Shown here piece after piece: positions 1-10,884 of a stretch of DNA of 64,000 bases; positions within the stretch are counted from its first letter, which is position 1, and each line of letters opens with the position of its first letter. The DNA comes from RYN-230 sp963723595 (GTDB lineage Bacteria > Actinomycetota > Actinomycetes > Streptosporangiales > Streptosporangiaceae). The notes under the pieces were generated by a model. That model worked only from the letters and a program-made list of their open reading frames with translations. It was not told where the DNA came from and ran no database searches. The position numbers and the translations under genes were made by a program. The stretch is from assembly GCA_963723595.1 (NCBI GenBank), contig CAVRRQ010000001.1, forward strand, positions 806,001 through 870,000, read 5' to 3'.

Positions 1-2603
<2,603 letters not shown>

Positions 2604-2625
2604 TCCGGTGGCGTACGGTTAAACC

Positions 2626-3150
2626 GTGCTGCAGCCAACCCGTTGCGCGAACGAGACCGCAGGGCTGCGGAGCTCCCGTTTGAGGACTGGCGTGCGGCTC
2701 GGCATTGACCCTGGATCAGCCCGGATCGGCGTGGCCCGCTGCGATCCTGACGGCCTGCTGGCTACTCCGCTGGCCACCGTCCCGCGCGGCCGCGGTGACC
2801 TGGACCGCCTGGTCGGGCTCGCGCTCGAGCACGACGCGGTCGAGGTGATCGTGGGGCTGCCGACCAGCTTGTCCGGCCGTGAGGGCGCCGCCGCCACGGC
2901 GGCCCGGGCATTCGCGGAGGCCCTGGCCGGCCGCCTGGTGCCGATCCCGGTCCGGCTGGTGGACGAGCGGTTCACCACGGTCCTCGCCCACGACGCGCTG
3001 CGCCAGGGCGGCAAGGACACGCGCGCCCGGCGGCAGGTCGTGGACCAGGCGGCTGCGGCCCTGCTGCTGCAAGGCGCCCTGGACGGCGAGCGGATGGGCG
3101 GGCGGCCTCCCGGCGAGATCGTCACCCCTGGCCACGGGACGGACGGGTGA
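2626..3150 (+). CDS. ruvX: RuvX/YqgF family Holliday-junction-resolvase-like protein
   Basis: A RNase H-fold nuclease of the YqgF family, known to act in pre-16S rRNA 5' processing and proposed as a Holliday junction resolvase. The fold signature LGIDPGSARIGVA (residues about 25-37) carries the first catalytic Asp. IVGLPTSLSG and LVDERFTT match the conserved core, and VVDQAAAALLLQ carries the C-terminal acidic residue. The start used is GTG 2626. GTG 2692 (VRLGIDPG) is an in-frame alternative that would remove a 22-residue extension. The stop overlaps the mltG GTG start by 4 bp, so the two are probably translationally coupled. Confidence 0.93.
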   Translation: MLQPTRCANETAGLRSSRLRTGVRLGIDPGSARIGVARCDPDGLLATPLATVPRGRGDLDRLVGLALEHDAVEVIVGLPTSLSGREGAAATAARAFAEALAGRLVPIPVRLVDERFTTVLAHDALRQGGKDTRARRQVVDQAAAALLLQGALDGERMGGRPPGEIVTPGHGTDG

Positions 3151-5563
3151 GTAGGCACGGGCGGCGGGGGACCCAGGGGGACCAGGACGACCAGTGGGGG
3201 CCAGGCCAGTGGGGGCCGGCAGAGTACCCGCCGGACGCCGACGAGCCCTTTGCCCCCGGTGAGTACGGTCAGGCCCGCAGCACCTGGGGGCCCAATCCCA
3301 TCGCGACCGCCGACACCGGGGACTTCCCGGTAGCGGGCTCCAGCCTGCCCCCGGCGTCCTACCCGCCGGACCCGCGCGGCCGCCGCGGGGAGGACTTCGA
3401 CTGGGGCCCCGACCCCCTGGGCCTGGACACCCGGGGCCCGGACGCACAGGGCCCGGACGCCCGGGGAAGGCCAGCGCGGGGCCGTGCCGCCCAGGGCCCG
3501 GAGCCGCGGGGCCGCGATGCACGGGGCCTTGAGGGGCCGGATTTTGAGGCACCGGGGTTTGAGGCACCGGGCGGTGGGTGGGCTGACCAGCCCAGGCCCG
3601 AGCCCATGGCCCCCGACCGCTGGGCCTCCCAGTCGTGGGAGTCCCCGTCGTGGGAGTCCTCATCCGGGCCGTCCCCAAGCTGGGAGCGCGCCTCCTGGGA
3701 TTCGGAAACGGCTGGGTCGGCCGGCTGGCCGGACCCGCCGGGAGCCGCCCCGGAGTGGGCGGAGCACCGCGACCCGGACGGGGACGCCCGCGGCGCGGCG
3801 CCGGGACGCTTCGATGACCTGGCGGCCGGGGACCTGCCGCCGCTGCCCCCGGGCCCGCTGCCGGGCTCCGGGCATCCCTCCGGCCCGCTCCCGCCGCTGC
3901 CGGATTCGGACTACCTGTGGGGCGAGCCGCCGTCTGGCCCGCTGCCTGCGGTCGCGCCCAGGACCCGGCCGCCCGGACGTGACCAGGACCGGAGCCGGGG
4001 TCAGTCCCGCCACGCCCCGCCGCCCGGCGATACGGGGCCCGTCTCCGGCGGATATCCGGAGGACCTGACCGGCTACCCGGGGAGCGGGGCCGGCTACCTG
4101 AGGAGCGGGGCCGGCTACCCGGAAGACGAGGCCGGCTACCCGGACAATCCCGCTGCCTACCTGCCTGACCGGGAGGAACCGGCGGAGCAGCCCGGCCCGC
4201 GCGGCCGGGGCCGCCGCCGCCGCGGCACGCCGCCGGATTCCCCGCGGGGTAATCCGGGGTATGAGGGCTACGTGGACGACCCGCGTGACCTGGACATGGC
4301 CCCGGATCAGGGGCAGGATCCCCGGGATTTCGGTTCCTCCGGGAGCTGGTATCCGGGTGAGGGTGAGCCCCACGCCTGGGCTGAGGACGACGCCGAGGGC
4401 GGGCTGCTGCCTGGCCTGGACCAGGGCAGGGTCAGGGTCAGGCAGGCGGGGCCCGGGGCGGCGACGGCGGGGGGTCGGCCGGCCGGGCCCGCAAGGGGCG
4501 CAGGCGGGTCCGGACCATCCTGCTCGTGCTGCTGGCGGCCTTCGTCGTGTTCGTCGCGGTCGTCGGGGGAGTCGGGTACCACTACTACCGCGAGTACTTC
4601 AACCCGCCGGACTTCTCCGGCGCGGGTACCGGCCAGGTCACGGTGCAGATCCAGTCGGGCCAGAGCGCCAGCGCGGTCGGGGCCACCCTGGCCGGCAAGG
4701 GCGTCGTGGCCAGCGCGCGGGCGTTCTCGAATGCGGCCAAGGCCAGCCCGCAGGGCAGCGCCCTCGAGCCGGGCTATTACCAGGTGCATCTGCACATGAA
4801 GGCGTCGCTGGCCCTGGCCCTGCTGCTCAAGCCGTCCTCACGCTTGCAGACCAAGATCACTATCCCGGAGGGCTTCCGGGTTGCCCAGGTCATCGCGCTG
4901 CTGGGCCACGAGACCGGGAACCTCAAGGGCTACGAGCAGGCCATCGCGCATCCCGCCGATCTCGGCCTGCCCACCTTCGCGAACGGCAAGCCCGAGGGCT
5001 ACCTGTTCCCGGCCACGTACGAAGTCCAGCCGAAGTCCTCCCCGGCCGCAGTCCTCAAGATGATGGTCAACCAGTTCGAGTCGAACGCGGAGAACATCGG
5101 CCTGCCCGCCGCGGCGGCCCGGGCCCAGGAGTCGCAGGCCGGCATCATCACGGTGGCCAGCCTGATCGAGGCAGAGGGCAAGCTGCCGCAGGACTACCCC
5201 AAGATCGCCGAAGTCATCTACAACCGGCTCAACATGAACCCGCCGATGAAGCTGCAGCTCGACACCACCGTCCTGTACGCGATGTCGCTGGCGCACCGGG
5301 CCGGGTTCAGCGTCAACTTCGCGTCCCCGTACAACACCTACCTGCACGCGAACCTGCCACCGGGGCCGATCGACAACCCGGGGAACCTGGCCATCCACGC
5401 CGCACTGCGCCCGGCCCACGGTAATCTCCTGTACTTCCTGACCATCAACTCCACTTCCGGGAAGACGCTGTTCTTCTCCACGGCTCAGGCCTTCGATAAC
5501 GCGGTCGCGAAGTACGGGAGTTCCGGGAACTCCGGCACCGGCTCGCACACCGGCTCGGGCTGA
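3147..5563 (+). CDS. mltG: Endolytic transglycosylase MltG with a long disordered N-terminus; frameshifted
   Basis: A membrane-bound lytic transglycosylase that cleaves nascent peptidoglycan and terminates glycan strands. GTG 3147 opens about 430 residues of Pro/Gly/Asp/Arg-rich low-complexity cytoplasmic sequence, including repeats around GAGYP/GSGAGYL (bases 4065-4160). A basic stretch (KGRRRVR) and one membrane segment (TILLVLLAAFVVFVAVVGGVGY, bases 4514-4580) follow. The YceG/MltG domain after it has ITIPEGFR, EGYLFPATYEV, the catalytic-region IITVASLIEAEGK, YNRLNMNPPMKLQLDTTVLYA and PYNTYLHANLPPGPIDNPG. The N-terminal frame and the domain frame differ by one base. The switch lies between about 4425 and 4475, in G-rich repeats, and an apparent 1-nt deletion is the simplest explanation. 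The catalytic domain itself is intact. Confidence 0.9.
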
Positions 5564-5574
5564 ACGCCAGGATC

Positions 5575-6438
5575 ATGAAAGCCGCGGTCCTCGGCTCTCC
5601 CATCGGTCACTCACTGTCGCCGGTCCTGCACCAGGCGGGATACGAGGCGCTCGGCCTGGCCGGGTGGGCCTACCAGGCGATCGAGTGCGATGAGGCGCGC
5701 CTGCCCGGGCTGATCAGCGGCTGCGGGCCGGACTGGGCCGGGCTGTCGCTGACCATGCCGCTCAAGCGGGCGGTGCTGCCGCTGCTCGATGAGGCGGAAC
5801 CGCTCGTAGCCGAGGTCGGCGCGGCCAACACCGTGATCTTCGATGCCGGCCGGCGTTCCGGGCACAACACCGACGTCCCGGGCATGATCGCCGCCCTCGC
5901 CGAGAGCCTGCCGGACCAGGAAGGCGGCGGCCCCGGGTCCCTCGCCGGGCTGGCCCGGGCCGGGGAACCCGCGGCGCTCATCCTGGGCGCGGGCGCGACG
6001 GCCTGCTCCGCGCTGGCCGCGGTGCGCGGGCTCGGTATCGCGGACGCGACAGTGGCCGTCCGCGACCCACGGCGGGCCGCCACCCTGCGGGCCGCCGCGG
6101 AGCGGCTCGGCATGGGCGTCCATCTCGTCTCCTTTGACGACCCGGGCGTGCCCGCTCCCGGTTTGCTGATCGCCACCACCCCGGCCGGGACCGCGGATAC
6201 GTATTCTCAGCGGATCGAGGCCGGCGTGCTGAGCCCGCTCTGCGTTCTCGACGTGGTGTACCACCCGTGGCCGACCAGGCTGGCGGTGGCCGCCGAGCGG
6301 TCCGGGGCCGCGGTGGCGGGCGGGTTCGCGCTGCTGCTGCACCAGGCCGCGCGGCAGTTCGAGCTGATGACAGGCAAGCCCGCACCGCTCGAGGCGATGC
6401 GGGCCGCCGGGCTCGCCGCTTTGGCCCGGCGCCCGTAG
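5575..6438 (+). CDS. aroE: Shikimate dehydrogenase
   Basis: Reduces 3-dehydroshikimate to shikimate with NADPH in aromatic amino acid biosynthesis. The N-terminal substrate-binding motif is SPIGHSLSPVLH. The catalytic lysine lies in LTMPLKRAV (residue about 64), and the substrate Asp lies in HNTDVPGM. The Rossmann dinucleotide loop is ILGAGATACSA, and the C-terminal GGFALLLHQAARQFELMTG motif is present. Length (287 aa) is normal for the family. It begins 11 bp after mltG and is likely in the same transcript. Confidence 0.96.
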   Translation: MKAAVLGSPIGHSLSPVLHQAGYEALGLAGWAYQAIECDEARLPGLISGCGPDWAGLSLTMPLKRAVLPLLDEAEPLVAEVGAANTVIFDAGRRSGHNTDVPGMIAALAESLPDQEGGGPGSLAGLARAGEPAALILGAGATACSALAAVRGLGIADATVAVRDPRRAATLRAAAERLGMGVHLVSFDDPGVPAPGLLIATTPAGTADTYSQRIEAGVLSPLCVLDVVYHPWPTRLAVAAERSGAAVAGGFALLLHQAARQFELMTGKPAPLEAMRAAGLAALARRP

Positions 6439-6563
6439 GCGCGGAGCGGCTCGAGGCCCGCGCCGGTCAGGGCGCGGGCCTGATGGAAGAGCGTTCGCGC
6501 CCGTAGCCGCCCAGGCCGCCGATTCCGGTGGACTTGGCGCAGAGCGACCCCTACCGTGATCAC

Positions 6564-7916
6564 ATGCGCGACGGGGCCGTAGTTGCCGGGATCGTCGCGG
6601 ATGACCCCGCGGCCCTGGCCGCCGCCTACGACCAGTACGCGGCCGCCCTGTACGGCTACTGCTGGTCGCTGCTGAGCGATCCGTCCAACGTCGCGGGTGC
6701 CGTCCGGGACACGTTCGTGGTCGGCGCGGCGCGGCTATCCGGGCTGCGTGACCCGAGCCGGCTGCGGCCCTGGGTGTACTCGGTGGCCCGGAACGAGTGC
6801 CGTCGCCGGCGCCGTTACGATCCGGCGTCAGCCGGGGTCCGCCCTCCGCTGGGCACTGGCGAGGACACTGCCGATTTCGGCATGAGCCTGGAGCAGGCGG
6901 AGCTGCGCGAGCTGGTCTGGTCGGCGCTGGGCGGGCTCGACCCGGGGGACCGGGAGATCGTCGAGCTGAGCCTGCGGCACGAGTTCTACGGCGCGGACCT
7001 GGCGGACGCGCTGGGGGTGCCGCGTAACCAGGTGCACGCGCTGACCACGCGGGCCCGGGGCCGGTTCGAGACCGCGCTCGGCGCGCTCATGGTGACCCGA
7101 AGCAGCGTGCGGTCCTGTCCCGGGCTGGCTGCGATCCTGGGCGGCACCGGCACCGACCTGAGCCCGGCGCTGCGCCGTCAGGTGCGGCAGCACATCGCCG
7201 GGTGCGACCAGTGCGGCCAGCGCTGGCGCCACGAACTCAGCCCGACCGCGCTGCTGAGCCTGCTGCCCGTGCCGGTCCTGCCGGCCAGCCTCCGGTCCCA
7301 GGTCCTCGGCATGCTGGCGGACGACTCGCCGGACACGGTCCAGGAACGGGCGGAGGTCGCCGAGCGGGCGGACCCGTTCGCCCGGTCCGGGTTCCCGGTG
7401 CCGCTGGACGCGCTGGCCGCGGTGCGCGGGCCGGCCGCGTTCGTGCCGGCCGCCGGGGTGCTCGTCGCCGTGTTCGCGATGTTCGGCGGCGGGGCGATGC
7501 TCGCCGCGACCACCATGCATCACGCGCCGCCCCCCGTCACCTCCGCGCTCGCCCCCGCCGTCCCCTCCGTCACGGCGGCCCCGTCCCCCAGCCCGCCCGC
7601 ATCCCCCCAGGCGCGATCCGGCGGCAGGCACGCTTCTCACACCCCGCGGGGCGTGAGAAGCGTGAGCCGGGCCGCCACGCCGAGCGTGGGGAGGACCGGG
7701 AAATCCGGGACGGCGGTGAGGTCACCGTCACCGAAGCCGGCCCACAGCCCGGGCCGCTCGCCGAGCCCGAGCCGGCACCCGTCCCCGACGCCCACCCCGA
7801 CGCCGACTCCGTCCCCGACGCCCACCCCGACACCGTCCCCGACGCCCACCCCGACTCCCACCCCGACGCCGACCGGCTCGTCCACCTCGACACCGACCAG
7901 CGGCACGGCGGGTTAG
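6564..7916 (+). CDS. ECF-type sigma factor fused to a zinc-finger/transmembrane tail
   Basis: The N-terminal 180 residues are an RNA polymerase sigma-70 family (ECF-like) protein. Region 2 covers AAAYDQYAAALYGYCWSLL to RPWVYSVARNECRRRRR, and region 4 covers LDPGDREIVELSLRHEFYGADLADALGVPRNQVHALTTRARGRFE. A HIAGCDQC motif (H-x3-C-x2-C) follows, as in anti-sigma zinc-binding domains. Next come a hydrophobic segment (AAFVPAAGVLVAVFAMFGGGAMLAAT, about residues 290-317) and a Ser/Thr/Pro-rich tail of PTPTPTPSP repeats, presumably outside the cell. This suggests a membrane-tethered sigma/anti-sigma fusion; tethering is inference. Start ATG 6564 (MRDGAVV) is preferred. GTG 6528 is an in-frame alternative. 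Confidence 0.85.
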   Translation: MRDGAVVAGIVADDPAALAAAYDQYAAALYGYCWSLLSDPSNVAGAVRDTFVVGAARLSGLRDPSRLRPWVYSVARNECRRRRRYDPASAGVRPPLGTGEDTADFGMSLEQAELRELVWSALGGLDPGDREIVELSLRHEFYGADLADALGVPRNQVHALTTRARGRFETALGALMVTRSSVRSCPGLAAILGGTGTDLSPALRRQVRQHIAGCDQCGQRWRHELSPTALLSLLPVPVLPASLRSQVLGMLADDSPDTVQERAEVAERADPFARSGFPVPLDALAAVRGPAAFVPAAGVLVAVFAMFGGGAMLAATTMHHAPPPVTSALAPAVPSVTAAPSPSPPASPQARSGGRHASHTPRGVRSVSRAATPSVGRTGKSGTAVRSPSPKPAHSPGRSPSPSRHPSPTPTPTPTPSPTPTPTPSPTPTPTPTPTPTGSSTSTPTSGTAG

Positions 7917-8427
7917 CGGGGTGCCCGGGGCCGGGCTGCCGCGGGGCCGGGCTGCCAGAGCGGCGTTGCGGCCGGCCGGGCGTGCGGGAACCCCTGCGGC
8001 GCCCGGGAAATGCGCTTACGCTCCGCGCGGCCTGGAATACCCAGCGGGCCTGAATTGCTGTTACTCTTACCAGACGACCAGCCTGGCACCAGTGTGCCGG
8101 GCGTGTAAGCGGAGGACCACCTCCCACCTGGCCGGCCCCTGGCTGGCGGGTATGGCTGCCGGCTTCCGGGCTGGCCAGCCAGGCCGGGGTAGCGGCCCCC
8201 GATCCCCACACGGAACCGGAGCGCTGCCAGTCCCGGTCGGCTGCGTACCTGACGATGATGACGTCTTCGCCGGGTGATGTGGCTTGGTGGGCTCCGCGAG
8301 CACAGGCGCGGGGCCCTTTTCTCATGTGGCGGCCAGATCCGCCGCGAGCCGAAGGTCCCGCGAAATGGTCGCAGCGCACCCGCCCGGGCACTGGGTCCTG
8401 GCGGTGGACTAGACCCATGGAGGTCAC
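7917..8427 (+). promoter_or_regulatory. Long 5' leader of infC-rpmI-rplT
   Basis: About 510 bp without a convincing gene. It holds GC-rich inverted repeats (for example around 8125-8185), an intrinsic terminator at 8289-8320, and a short stem (TGGGTC 8392-8397 with GACCCA 8412-8417) immediately before the infC ribosome-binding site GGAGG (8419-8423). infC leaders in other bacteria are often autoregulated by L20 or IF3. That role here is inferred from position and structure only. Confidence 0.5.
8289..8320 (+). terminator. Intrinsic terminator/attenuator inside the infC leader
   Basis: GGGCTCCGCG (8289-8298) pairs along its full length with CGCGGGGCCC (8307-8316), with one U-G wobble. The loop is 8 nt, and TTTTCTC follows directly. 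It lies 107 bp upstream of the infC start on the coding strand. It could end upstream transcription or act as an attenuator of the translation-factor operon. Confidence 0.65.
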
Positions 8428-9099
8428 ATTAGCGCCGAACCCCGTATCAACGATCGGATCCGCGTGCCCGAAGTGCGGCTCGTCGGCCCTAACGGCGAGC
8501 AGGTCGGGATCGTTGCCCTGAACGATGCGCTCCGGCTGGCCCAGGAAGCAGACCTCGACTTGGTGGAGGTCGCGCCCACGGCGCGTCCGCCTGTCTGCAA
8601 GCTGATGGACTACGGCAAGTTCAAGTACGAGTCCGCGCTCAAGGCCAGGGAATCGCGCAAGAACCAGGCGCAGACGGTCATCAAGGAGATCAAGCTCCGG
8701 CCGAAGATCGACCCGCACGACTACGGGACCAAGAAAGGTCACGTTGAGCGGTTCCTCAAGCAGGGTGACAAGGTCAAGGTCACAATCATGTTCAGGGGGC
8801 GTGAGCAGTCCCGGCCCGAGCTCGGGTTCCGGCTGCTGCAGCGCCTGGCCGGTGATGTGGAGGAGCTCGGCTTCGTAGAAGCCCAGCCCAAGCAGGACGG
8901 CCGCAACATGATCATGGTGATCGGGCCGCACCGCAAGAAGAGCGAGTCCAAGGCGGAGCGCTCGTCGCGGGAAGCCGAGGAAGAGGCCGAGGCGATCGCC
9001 GCACGTCCGGTGGCGCGGCAGCGGCGGCCAGCGGCCGCCCCAGCCTCCCAGGCTCGCCCGGCTGGCGACGGCGGCGGCTCGGAGCAGGCAGGAGCCTGA
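8428..9099 (+). CDS. infC: Translation initiation factor IF-3, AUU start codon
   Basis: Binds the 30S subunit, prevents premature 50S joining and proofreads start codons. Conserved sequence begins at ATT 8428 (ISAEPRINDRIRVPEVRLVG), directly after GGAGG at 8419-8423. No ATG or GTG is available in frame before the conserved N-terminus, so the rare AUU start used by many infC genes is the natural choice. GTG 8464 would cut off conserved residues. Both domains are complete (VCKLMDYGKFKYE, IKEIKLRPKIDPHDY, VKVTIMFRGRE, NMIMVIGPHKK-like). The Ala/Glu-rich tail is dispensable. First gene of infC-rpmI-rplT. Confidence 0.96.
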   Translation: MSAEPRINDRIRVPEVRLVGPNGEQVGIVALNDALRLAQEADLDLVEVAPTARPPVCKLMDYGKFKYESALKARESRKNQAQTVIKEIKLRPKIDPHDYGTKKGHVERFLKQGDKVKVTIMFRGREQSRPELGFRLLQRLAGDVEELGFVEAQPKQDGRNMIMVIGPHRKKSESKAERSSREAEEEAEAIAARPVARQRRPAAAPASQARPAGDGGGSEQAGA

Positions 9100-9219
9100 T
9101 CCAGGGCCCTGCGGAGCTCGCTTAGGGTTGAGCGGCACGGGCACGGCCGTATGCCGGCGTGCCCGGCCGCGGATGACAAGCGTGCCTTCAGGCACATGAC
9201 GATGGAGACGACGGCCAGC

Positions 9220-9414
9220 ATGCCGAAGATGAAGACCCACAGTGGTGCCGCGCGCCGGTTCAGGATCACCGCCGGCGGCAAGGTGATGCGCCGCCGCGCC
9301 AACAAGAACCACCTGCTCGAGCACAAGTCGAGCCGGCGAACCCGGCGGCTGAGCGGGGACCAGGTCCTCGCGCCATCAGACACTAAGAAGATCAAGAAGT
9401 TGCTGGGAAAGTAG
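9220..9414 (+). CDS. rpmI: 50S ribosomal protein L35
   Basis: A small basic protein of the large ribosomal subunit, 64 aa. MPKMKTHSGAARRFRITAGGKVMRRRANKNHLLEHKSS is the family signature. The start is ATG 9220; an open frame extends upstream to 9151 but has no family similarity. Located between infC and rplT as expected. Confidence 0.97.
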   Translation: MPKMKTHSGAARRFRITAGGKVMRRRANKNHLLEHKSSRRTRRLSGDQVLAPSDTKKIKKLLGK

Positions 9415-9441
9415 CCCGGCCCGCCTCCAGGGAGATATGAA

Positions 9442-9831
9442 ATGGCACGCGTGAAGCGGGCAGTCAACGCCCACAAGAAGCGCAGGGTCGTCCTTGAGCG
9501 GGCGAGCGGCTACCGTGGCCAGCGGTCACGGCTGTACCGCAAGGCCAAGGAGCAGGTCCTCCACTCGATGACGTACGCCTACCGGGACCGTAAGGACCGG
9601 AAGGGCAATTTCCGCCGGCTGTGGATCCAGCGCATCAACGCCGCCGCCCGGGCGGACGGCATTACCTACAACCGCTTCATCCAGGGGCTCCGGCTCGCTG
9701 AGGTCGAAGTGGACCGCCGCATGCTCGCTGAGCTCGCGGTCAGCGACCCGGCGGCATTCTCCGCAGTGGTCGAGGTAGCCAAGGCCGCGCTGGCCGAGGC
9801 AGGCCCGGACGCTGACACCGCGGCGGCCTGA
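9442..9831 (+). CDS. rplT: 50S ribosomal protein L20
   Basis: Binds 23S rRNA early in 50S assembly and in several bacteria represses its own operon through the infC leader. MARVKRAVNAHKKRR and ASGYRGQRSRLYRKAKEQVLHS match the long N-terminal helix, and RLWIQRINAAARADGITYNRFI matches the globular part. 129 aa. The Shine-Dalgarno AGGGAGA lies just upstream of ATG 9442. Confidence 0.98.
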   Translation: MARVKRAVNAHKKRRVVLERASGYRGQRSRLYRKAKEQVLHSMTYAYRDRKDRKGNFRRLWIQRINAAARADGITYNRFIQGLRLAEVEVDRRMLAELAVSDPAAFSAVVEVAKAALAEAGPDADTAAA

Positions 9832-9906
9832 CGCCCCCGTGACCCGTGTTTTGCCGGCCGGCGTCAGGACCGCCTGGGTCAGGGCCACCTGGGTCAGGGC
9901 GGCCTG

Positions 9907-10764
9907 ATGCTGCCGGCCGGTGCCGAGCTCACCAGCATCCGCTCTCCGCGGGTCAAGTCGGCCCGCCAGCTCGCCAAGCGGGCCTTCCGGCAGCGGGCCA
10001 GGTCGTTCCTGGCGGAGGGACCGCAGGCGGTGGGCGAGGCGCTGGCCGCCGGGGGCGTCGTGACGCAACTGTTCGTCACGGCCGCCGCGCAGCCCCGCCA
10101 CACCGAACTCATTGAGCTCGCCGCCGGGCAGGGCACGGATGTGCACCTGGTGAGCGGCGAGGTGATGACCGAGCTGGCCCAGACCATCACCCCGCAGGGA
10201 GTGCTGGCGGTCTGCCGGTTCATTGATGTCCCGCTGGCCACGGTCCCGGCAGGCTCCCGCCTGGTGGTTGTCCTGGCCAGCGTGCGCGACCCGGGCAACG
10301 CGGGCACCGTCCTGCGCACCGCCGACGCGGCGGGCGCGGGCGGGGTCGTCTTCGCCGGGTCCTCGGTCGATCCGTACAACAGCAAGTGCGTCCGCGCATC
10401 CGCGGGAAGCCTGTTCCACCTTCCGGTGGTGACGGGTGTCCCGGTGGACGATGCGGTGCGTGTGCTGCGTGACCGCGGCCTGCAGGTCCTGGCCGCCGAC
10501 GGGGGCGCCACCACCACCCTCGACGACCTGCAGCCGGCCGGGCAGCTCGGCCGGCCCACCGCCTGGCTGCTCGGTAACGAGGCCTGGGGTCTGCCCCGCG
10601 ACGTCCTGGAGCTGGCCGACGAGGCGGTCGCCGTGCCCATCTACGGCCGGGCCGAGAGCCTGAACCTCGCCGCCGCAGCGGCTGTCTGCCTCTACGCCTC
10701 GGCTCGCGCGCAGGTTCCCGCGGCGCGTTCCGGCGGCCCGGCCGCAAACCTGACCGAGCTGTGA
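9907..10764 (+). CDS. SpoU/TrmH-family 2'-O-ribose RNA methyltransferase (RlmB/TsnR-like)
   Basis: An S-adenosylmethionine-dependent RNA 2'-O-methyltransferase with a trefoil-knot fold. The N-terminal substrate-binding region (RSPRVKSARQLAKRAFRQRARSFLAEGPQAVGEAL) precedes motif 1 (VRDPGNAGTVLRTADA, catalytic Arg), motif 2 (LLGNEAWGL) and motif 3 (IYGRAESLNLAAAAAVCLY). The position right after rplT and before pheS is usual in actinobacteria and suggests an rRNA target. The exact nucleotide is not known. 75 bp separate it from rplT, and that gap holds direct repeats of GGGTCAGGGC. Confidence 0.93.
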   Translation: MLPAGAELTSIRSPRVKSARQLAKRAFRQRARSFLAEGPQAVGEALAAGGVVTQLFVTAAAQPRHTELIELAAGQGTDVHLVSGEVMTELAQTITPQGVLAVCRFIDVPLATVPAGSRLVVVLASVRDPGNAGTVLRTADAAGAGGVVFAGSSVDPYNSKCVRASAGSLFHLPVVTGVPVDDAVRVLRDRGLQVLAADGGATTTLDDLQPAGQLGRPTAWLLGNEAWGLPRDVLELADEAVAVPIYGRAESLNLAAAAAVCLYASARAQVPAARSGGPAANLTEL

Positions 10765-10884
10765 CGTCCCCCGAACGGCCGGCCTGGGGGGCTGCCGTTT
10801 CCCGCGGCGCAGGCGCTAGAGTCTGATCACGTTGCGTCATTCAGCGGAACTTCAGCCCAGGAGCCGGACGGAGGCGGCGGTCTA

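Noticed and set aside
7570..9324. A 584-aa - strand protein over the sigma tail and infC
   Set aside because: It overlaps infC and the PT-repeat region and has no recognisable domain; typical of open antisense frames in GC-rich DNA.
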